NCBI GenBank assembly: GCA_026120185.1
Contig: JANUWF010002421.1
Span: forward strand, 1,736,001-1,800,000
Reading direction: 5' to 3'
Length of the DNA stretch: 64,000 nt
From: Voacanga thouarsii
Lineage: Eukaryota > Streptophyta > Magnoliopsida > Gentianales > Apocynaceae
Of the stretch, positions 57,813-64,000 are shown piece by piece. The notes under the pieces are model-generated. The model made no database searches and was not told where the DNA came from. It worked only from the letters and a program-made list of their open reading frames with translations. The position numbers and the translations under genes were made by a program. Every line of letters begins with the position of its first letter. The first letter of the stretch is position 1.

Positions 57813-59391
57813 TGAAAGCACAAATCGTGTTTACTTTGAAAGACCATATATCTCTTTGAAAGCACAAATTCACAAATTAGGATGAATAGTATTTCCTGCC
57901 CAAATATTTCGCTAAAGTAAAATTTTATTTTGAAGTAAAATTTATCTTGTTTTTCGGATTTTTTTTTTTCATTTCTTTGTAAATGGCTATGGAGGTAGAG
58001 ATGGAGTTGATGCCTACTGACAGCGAGGTTAGGCCCACTGATTCCGAGTTAACTTCAACGGGATCTAGGGCTTGTAGCTCTTCATTAAAGAGATGGTCAT
58101 AAGAAACTTCAAACCCTACACTGGAAAATAGCTCGTTGGCCCTTTGCCTAAGGTTAGGGTTCCTTTACACTTTCTTTTGTTCTTTTGTTTGTTTTAAAAT
58201 TAAGTTTCCAATTAAGTATGATAATGTTTTATATCCAGAGTTTCTCTGCGTCGATTTGTATCTAGGCAACAGAGAAGATGTGGATATTCTGGGGCGAATA
58301 TCGAATTTGGAAATTTAATTCAAATTCCAAGGTTAAATAACATTTCTAATATTAATTTGTTTTCAACAGCTAGTAAAATTAGTAGAGATTATTTACAATT
58401 TGGGAATGTGCGTAATCACAGTTGCATTTATAATAGTAATTATAACTAGGATAGTAGTGATATTAAAAAAGAGAGGATTTTTGGGTTGTGTTGATGGAGA
58501 AGAATGTGGTATGTTATCCAAAATACATGAAGAGCATCGGGTATTAGGGTAAGCTGTCTTTTTTTTTCTTTTTTTTTTTTTGGTTGTAAATTTCTCATCA
58601 ACTATGTTAATAGAGTATTGTTTTTGTGTGAACATTTGGTTGCCTTCTGCAATATGCCATTTCCCAAGTTTTGATTTTTTATCTTTGTACATTGGTGGTA
58701 GGAGTTGATTACATGAATTCTTATATTTCAGGAGAGTAACATGTACTTGGTCATTTGAAATGATTTGAGCTTGTCTCTTGGATCTCACTGCTATATTATT
58801 TAGACATGTTAATCTCTCAAAATAACTATTTCATACTGCTAATGATTGGATCATGGTCTTCAATTTTGTTCTCATTTTAGTTGGAGCTTCTTTTTTTACT
58901 TACAGTTTACCTTATCTCAAGTTTAATTTAACTGCAAATGTTGGCATGGGGAACTTTTAGTTCTTGTAGTTTAGGTTGTGTGTGGCAGTAGTAGTTCAAA
59001 TATGATCTTTTAGACTCCCGGATTTTCTTTTTACTTAATTTTTCCCTCTCTTTACATTCATGAGTTCAATTTGGTCTTTGATTTGATATGGGACAAATTT
59101 AGCTGGCATAGGGGGGAAAATGGCACAGGCTTAGATTACATTTTTTAGGGAAGTGTAGAAATGTAAATTCTTTTATATGGATTTAACTGATTTTTCCGAA
59201 AACTATGAAGTTTTTCACCTCTAGATAGATCTTTTGTTGATTAATGTTTTCCTGATTCTATGTATGAGTTTGTTCTACTTTATTACTTTCTTATTTTTGG
59301 AGGTTATTTTAGTAGTTGGACTTTACTGCACCAAGTTGTTGAAGTTGATGTACATCTTGGAGATGCTAATGGAGTTTTTCATGCTGTAAAG

Positions 59392-60437
59392 GTTGGACCT
59401 TACCTTTCTTTAAATTTGCATAGTAGAACAAGAACTGTGAATGCCTAGTGATACTTTACAATTTTTGTCTGGCTCTTAGTTAGAATATTGGTAGGTGTCG
59501 TTATAGTTCCAGCAATCCTGAATCTAGCAACTTTTAAAGATGTCAATTTGCTTTGTAAAAATGGAGTTGATAACTATGTTTGATAGACTTGGCATTATTG
59601 TTGGTTTTCTTTACTGAGCAAAATGTTGATTATTGCTTTAGTTCTTTTCTTTTTGTCCCCTTCTTTTGGGAGAGAAAGTTGGAATTAGGATAGGAGTTTG
59701 GGGAAGCAGGATTGGTTTTTAATGTGTATAGCTGAGTATTCTCTAAAATAGAGAGATCTTTAGAGGTTTCTTTTAATTCTTATTATATTTCTCTCGTGTA
59801 GCTTAAGATTAAGTTTGAGATCGATAGACTTGGTACATATAATTGACATTGGTTAAAGGCTAATGATCGAATGGACGATAAGTTTTGTATAATAGATTCT
59901 CTTAGTATTGGTTAGTATCTGGCCTTCATAGAGCATCATTGATTGTTAAGCATTAGCTTTACTTAGATGTTCAACAAGCATGTAGTATTTGCTTGAAGAT
60001 ATCAAAGAAGGAAGAAATTGACAACTAAATGTTCGAGATTATACAGAAATCTCTACATTTTCAGTCTCCTGGGTTGTTGCAAGAAGGCTTCAATTATTCT
60101 TTTGAAATAGTTATGAACCTACTGTTATATATCTATTTTTGTTGAAAGGCTATTCAAATAAACTTGAGTGTGCTTTTTTCTGCTTTATTTTTATGTTGCT
60201 GCAAGTAACATTCAAGTACTGTTTGATATAAGATTCAATGCCATCATGTCTATTTATTCCCTATAGTTGCAAGATTTATTACATTGGATTTTAAAGGTTA
60301 ACTAATGCTGCTTGTTTGTTTGTTTGGATTCCCCCCCCCCCATCTGTCTTCTTTTCACTAATTACTTGTTTGGCACCACCAATACTTTAGGGATTATTAT
60401 TGATAGCCTAATATTTGTTATGCTTTTTGATTGGTAG
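59392..60437 (+). other. Candidate intron between exon-like segments
   Basis: About 1 kb, T-rich, with no frame of interest, a C10 run near 60331-60340, and a TTGATTGGTAG acceptor at its end. Composition is typical of plant introns. Confidence 0.4.
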
Positions 60438-60492
60438 ATTGATAATTTGAAAAAGGATGTATTGAAGCTTTTTGATGGTATTGAAAGATATG

Positions 60493-61677
60493 GTATGTGG
60501 GTCTCAATCTTAATAGCTCTAATTCTTTATATTTTTGTTTAATTTCAAAGGGGCTTTGTATTTTTAGGGTAACTTTCTTAGCTCTTGGAATAATGTTATG
60601 GATGTATCGTACATATCATATTATGACATTATATGAGTGTTTCTATCTTAAATTAACATTTATTTTATATGTAGTTGAAAACAAGCTAGTCAGGTTTCCT
60701 TGAAACTGTTTAGGTTTTGTTGTCATTGTGTTTGGTGAATTTGAATATTCATCCAAGAAATTAGCTTAATTTAATTTGAGAAATTCATGCTATACCTGTG
60801 GTTATAGAGACTAAGTTGATCACTATACTGGTATAGGATGGCTTCTATGTCAATACACATACATGTATGTGTATGTGATTTTTCAAAAACTATCATTGGC
60901 TGATTTCTATGTAGAGTTTAACCAATTCCCTCATTACCATCTACTAATTTATAATGATTGCTCATTTTTTTCAGATACTAAAATGCTAATCTATGCTCAC
61001 TATTTTGTTTGTGTCTGCTATATTTGGTAGTTGCTTCTGATTTCTTTGTAATGATAAATGTACTAGTTAACCATACTGTCATTCCACTGATATTATAATT
61101 TCTTATTCCAGCATCTATTACATATCATTCTATATCTTGGAAAGGACCCTAAATGTATTTTATCATGCTCTTTTCCTCAATTTGACAGGAAAAGAGGCAT
61201 AGTTTCTTAGTGATTGCCTTTGAGTCACTATCTGTAATGGTCATTGTGCTTGCATGTTTGTTCTTCATATAAGAATTAGTTTTGTTATTTTCCAATTGCC
61301 ATCTACATCTAATTGCGTAAGCTGTATGAAAGTAGTCTAATATGCATTTTTTGAACAGTCTAACACGCTACTTTACATCTGGACCGGGTAAGCCTTTTTA
61401 TTCACAGGTCTAACATATGTGCTCTTTAGGTTTTGTAATAAGTTCTGTGACAATACTAGAACATAGGATATTGCTTGGTCACTCCTATTAATAGTAAATA
61501 TAAATTTCATCTTGTTGATTTTGAACTATTGGCTAATGCTCTTTGATTGTCCTACTGCCCTTCATATGCAAGTTGCTTATGGCATTCCGAAATATATTAA
61601 GCAATCTCTAGGTATTTAATGTGTGTTTTTTGTTTTTATATTGTAAGATATGATTTCTTAATGATGTATGTGAATAG
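60493..61677 (+). other. Candidate intron between the last exon-like segments
   Basis: About 1.2 kb of T-rich sequence beginning GTATGTGG and ending GTATGTGAATAG. No supported coding frame; the 60497-60703 frame is hydrophobic and inside the intron. Confidence 0.4.
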
Positions 61678-61849
61678 AGAAGGATTCCCAAGAGGCAACA
61701 TCAATAGATGATAGCCATGACACACCTGAATATGATCAGTAAATAGATATTGTAGTAATATCTCTGTAACTTTTTGTAGACCTTTTTGGTACTATATTTT
61801 ATTTCTAATGTATTGTAATGTTACACATTTTATTAGGATTATTGAATAT

Positions 61850-62520
61850 ACTATTATTTTTATCTCTAAAATAGAATCGCATATTTTTTTCTCTAATTTT
61901 TTCTCTATGTTCTATCAAAGTAGAGTTAAGGTGAAGTCGAAAAAATAGTCTCCAATATAGTGATGGACAAATTGGTTTCTAACTTTTGTTTCTAAATAGA
62001 GACAAGAGATTATTTTGATTGGTCTCAAAAGTGTCTCCAAATCGAGTTAAAAAGTAGTAACAAAAATTCATCTCTATATTAGAGATAATTTTTTTTTGGG
62101 TCCATCTCTAATTAAAAAGGGGTAAGTTGGTCGCTAATTTTTATTTCTAAATAGAAACTAAAATTATTTTGGATTGTTTAAAAATTTGTCTCAAAATCAA
62201 GTCAAAATAGTGACAAAAAAATGGTCTCTATGTTGGAGACAAAATGTTCATATCCGTCTCTAAATTAGCGACGAATTAGAGACAAAAATTACGTCTCTAA
62301 TGAAGCATTGACTAGGTGTTTAACCTGATAATTAGAGATGGTTACTAATAATTTAGAGATGAATTATATTCATCACTACAATTTAGAGACTAAATTTTTA
62401 GTTCGTCTCTAATTAAAGATGCCCTTTTTAGAGACCAAGCATATTTTGTTTCCGTTTCATCTCTAACATTAATTTAGAGATGAAATCTAGTGTTTAGAGA
62501 TGAAATTTTTCCGTCTCTAA
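61850..62520. repeat. Right subterminal repeat region of the CACTA element
   Basis: Motifs such as TAGAGACGAA, GTCTCTAAT, TAGAGATGAA and TCTCTAAATAG in both orientations, mirroring the left side. It ends at the terminal inverted repeat (62527-62540). Confidence 0.85.
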
Positions 62521-62543
62521 ATAGTAGGTTTCCCGTAGTGTGA

Positions 62544-63200
62544 GAGAGGAAATAGAACTTTGATGGAAATAGTCAGAAGCAAGATGAGTTATGCAACTCT
62601 TCCTATTTCTTTATGAGGATATGCTCTAAAGAGATCAGCATATATTTTGAACTTAGTGCCTTCCAAATTAGTACCTAGGATACTTTATGAGATGTGGACT
62701 GGATGAAAGTCTAGTATGAATCACTGCAAAGTATCGGGTTGTCCAGCTAATTTATTGACTAAAAGAAGTAAGCTAGACCAAATATTGGAATTTTGCTACT
62801 TCGTAGGGTATACAAAAAGAACAGGGGGTGGATACTTTTATCATCCCTAAGAGAAAAGGTACTTATTAGTACTCATCCTAGATATGCAGAGGATGAATAA
62901 AGTGTATCCACTAAGGTCTTGTGTACACTAAAATTGTAAGAGAAGTTAATTGATACTTCAACTTCTAGTATTCTGGTTGAGGAACCTAATTAATAGGCAT
63001 AACCAGATGTTCCTATACAAAATAAACCACATCGTAGTAGAAAGATATCTAGGATTTCAAAAAGATGGATTGGAGAAGCCTTTGAAGTAGTCTCCGATCA
63101 TCAAGAACAAGATCCTTCTAGATACGATGAGGCAAGTAGTAATGGATGTTGAGAGTGGATCTATGTATCCTAATCAAGTCGGGATCTTATCACTGCACTT
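62544..63200 (+). pseudogene. Integrase 3' half and linker, second copia element
   Basis: It resumes with GNRTLMEIVRSKMSYATLP right after the CACTA target site, then SAYILNLVPSKLVPRILYEMW, GCPANLL-like and FVGYTKRTGGGYFYHP, the usual copia integrase C-terminal stretch. It matches 40090-40420 of the first copia element. Stops and phase changes occur. Confidence 0.82.
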
Positions 63201-64000
63201 GAAAAGGTTAAACTCATAGGGTGTAAGTATGTATATAAGAGAAAGAGAGGTGTAGATAGAAAAGTGGAAATATATAAAGAAAGGTTGGTTGTAAAAGGTT
63301 ATACTCAGAAAAAAGGGATCAATTGTGAGGATACTTTTTCACTTGTTGCCATACTTAAGTTCCTTCACATTGTCTTGGTCATTGCATGTCATTATAACTA
63401 TGAGATATGGCAAATGGATCTCATGATAGCTTTTCCCAATGGCTATCTTAATAAAGACATCTATATGACCCAACCTAAAGGCTTTATTACGAAAGGCCAA
63501 GAACATATTTATGGACTTAAGCAAGTATCACGTGCATAAAATATACGTTTTGATGAGATTGTAAAGTCTTGTGATTTTATACAAAACGTAGATGAACCAT
63601 GCGTGTATAAGAAGGCAGATAGGAATAATGTGTCATTTACGGTACTTTATGTATATGACATTCTATACACTGGGAATAATATAGGGGCATTGTCACCTCT
63701 AAAGGTTTGGCTATCACATCAATTTAGCATGGCAGATATAGGAGAAATTAGCTATATTCTTGGTACAAAGCTTTTTAAATATAGGAAGCAGAGAATATTA
63801 GGTTTATCTTAATCTGCTTACATTGACAAGATATTGGCTATGTTTAGTATAGATTAGTACAAAGGGGCAATTATACCCTTTAGGCACGGAGTGATCTTAT
63901 CTTCTAAATAGTGTCCAAATATATAGGAAGAAAAAGAAAGGGTAAGTAGGATTCTTATGTCTCGGCAGTGTAAAGTCTCATGTATGCCATACTTTGTACA
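63200..64000 (+). pseudogene. Reverse transcriptase of the second copia element, cut by window end
   Basis: The frame 63264-63539 has ERLVVKGYTQKKGINCEDTF, WQMDLMIAFPNGYL and QPKGFITKGQEHIYGLKQ. The frame 63603-63812 has FTVLYVYDILYTGNN at about 63636-63680, where the catalytic YVDD box reads YVYD (first Asp lost). It continues with LSHQFSMADIGEISYILGTK. Stops separate the two frames. The end lies outside the window. Confidence 0.87.

Larger units (their letters stand above)
57984..61742 (+). pseudogene. Unrecognised spliced gene remnant inside the CACTA element
   Basis: A possible first exon starts at ATG 57984 (MAMEVEMELMPTDSEV), with one TAA and a donor near 58153. A second open segment runs from an acceptor near 58237 to 58548 (GYSGANIEFGNLIQIPR; later GCVDGEECGMLSKIHEEH), broken by one TAG (58447) and an apparent one-base slip in an A6 run (58465-58470). 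It ends at a GTAAGC donor (58549). Phase-compatible exons follow at 59313-59391 (VDVHLGDANGVFHAVK), 60438-60492 (IDNLKKDVLKLFDGIERY) and 61678-61742 (KDSQEATSIDDSHDTPEY, stop TAA). All have GT-AG borders. It could be a TNPA-type element gene or a captured host gene. I do not recognise the family. Confidence 0.45.
52534..62540 (+). mobile_element. CACTA (En/Spm-type) DNA transposon, about 10 kb, composite interior
   Basis: Ends are CACTATTGGAAAACC on the left and, on the opposite strand, CACTACGGGAAACC on the right; both continue into ATTTAGAGA. Three-base TGA target duplications flank it (52531-52533 and 62541-62543), the CACTA size. About 1 kb at the left and 0.7 kb at the right are packed with TAGAGACGAA/TTCGTCTCTA subterminal motifs in both orientations. 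The middle holds two modules of tandem array, AT tract and tRNA-like head, a short foldback element and a chain of exon-like segments. No TNPD-type transposase domain was recognised, so it is probably non-autonomous. Orientation is taken from the exon chain. Confidence 0.9.
47344..64000 (+). mobile_element. Second Ty1/copia element, 5' part, split by CACTA
   Basis: The 5' LTR (47344-49121), the primer site TGGTATCAGAAC (49124-49135), degenerate gag, protease, integrase (interrupted by the CACTA element at 52534-62540) and RT continue to the window end. It is a relative of the 34569-46075 element: gag, linker, integrase and RT motifs align, and the LTRs share short blocks such as GAGTATAA(A/G)TTGGTGGTCTG. 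RNase H and the 3' LTR are outside the window. Confidence 0.9.

Overview
The window is repeat-dominated nuclear DNA from a flowering plant, probably a dicot. I could not identify the species. The evidence is the set of plant-specific element families: Ty3/gypsy elements of Athila and chromovirus type, Ty1/copia elements, CACTA transposons with subterminal repeats, tRNA-derived SINE-like heads and an endogenous caulimovirid. No intact host gene was found. Almost every coding region is a transposable-element or viral relic broken by stops and frameshifts.

Layout. (1) 1-15965, minus strand: the 5' part of a Del/Tekay-like Ty3/gypsy element. It has a degenerate gag-protease, an initiator-tRNA-Met primer site at 2492-2503 and a long LTR of about 4.1 kb. 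That LTR is split by a complete but dead Athila-type element (6482-15841) with a perfect 5-bp target duplication GTCCC. (2) 15966-18934, plus strand: the 3' end of a probable copia (SIRE-like) element. (3) 18935-21480: unassigned DNA with G-run repeats, one exon-like segment and AT-rich microsatellites. (4) About 21500-29250, plus strand: an endogenous pararetrovirus with movement protein, capsid with CCHC knuckle, protease, RT, RNase H, a second ORF and a promoter-like region. It most resembles the florendovirus/petuvirus group. (5) About 29530-31780: a tandem array of ~150-bp repeats followed by the right end of a CACTA element. (6) 31781-34130: mostly unassigned, ending in a SINE-like head. 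(7) 34130-47250: a minus-strand gypsy RNase H-integrase relic cut in two by a plus-strand copia element (34569-46075). The 3' LTR of that copia element in turn carries an Athila-family solo LTR (42795-44720, target duplication GTGTC). (8) 47344-64000, plus strand: a second copia element that runs off the window. Its integrase is interrupted by a 10-kb CACTA element (52534-62540, target duplication TGA).

The insertions give a relative order: gypsy relic, then copia 34569-46075, then the solo LTR; Tekay-like LTR, then Athila; second copia, then CACTA. The most unusual structure is the 10-kb CACTA. It carries two copies of a module made of a ~150-bp tandem array, an AT-rich tract and a tRNA-like head. 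It also carries a foldback element and a chain of splice-compatible exons of an unrecognised, damaged gene. The same ~150-bp repeat family lies inside the other CACTA end at 29530-31090.
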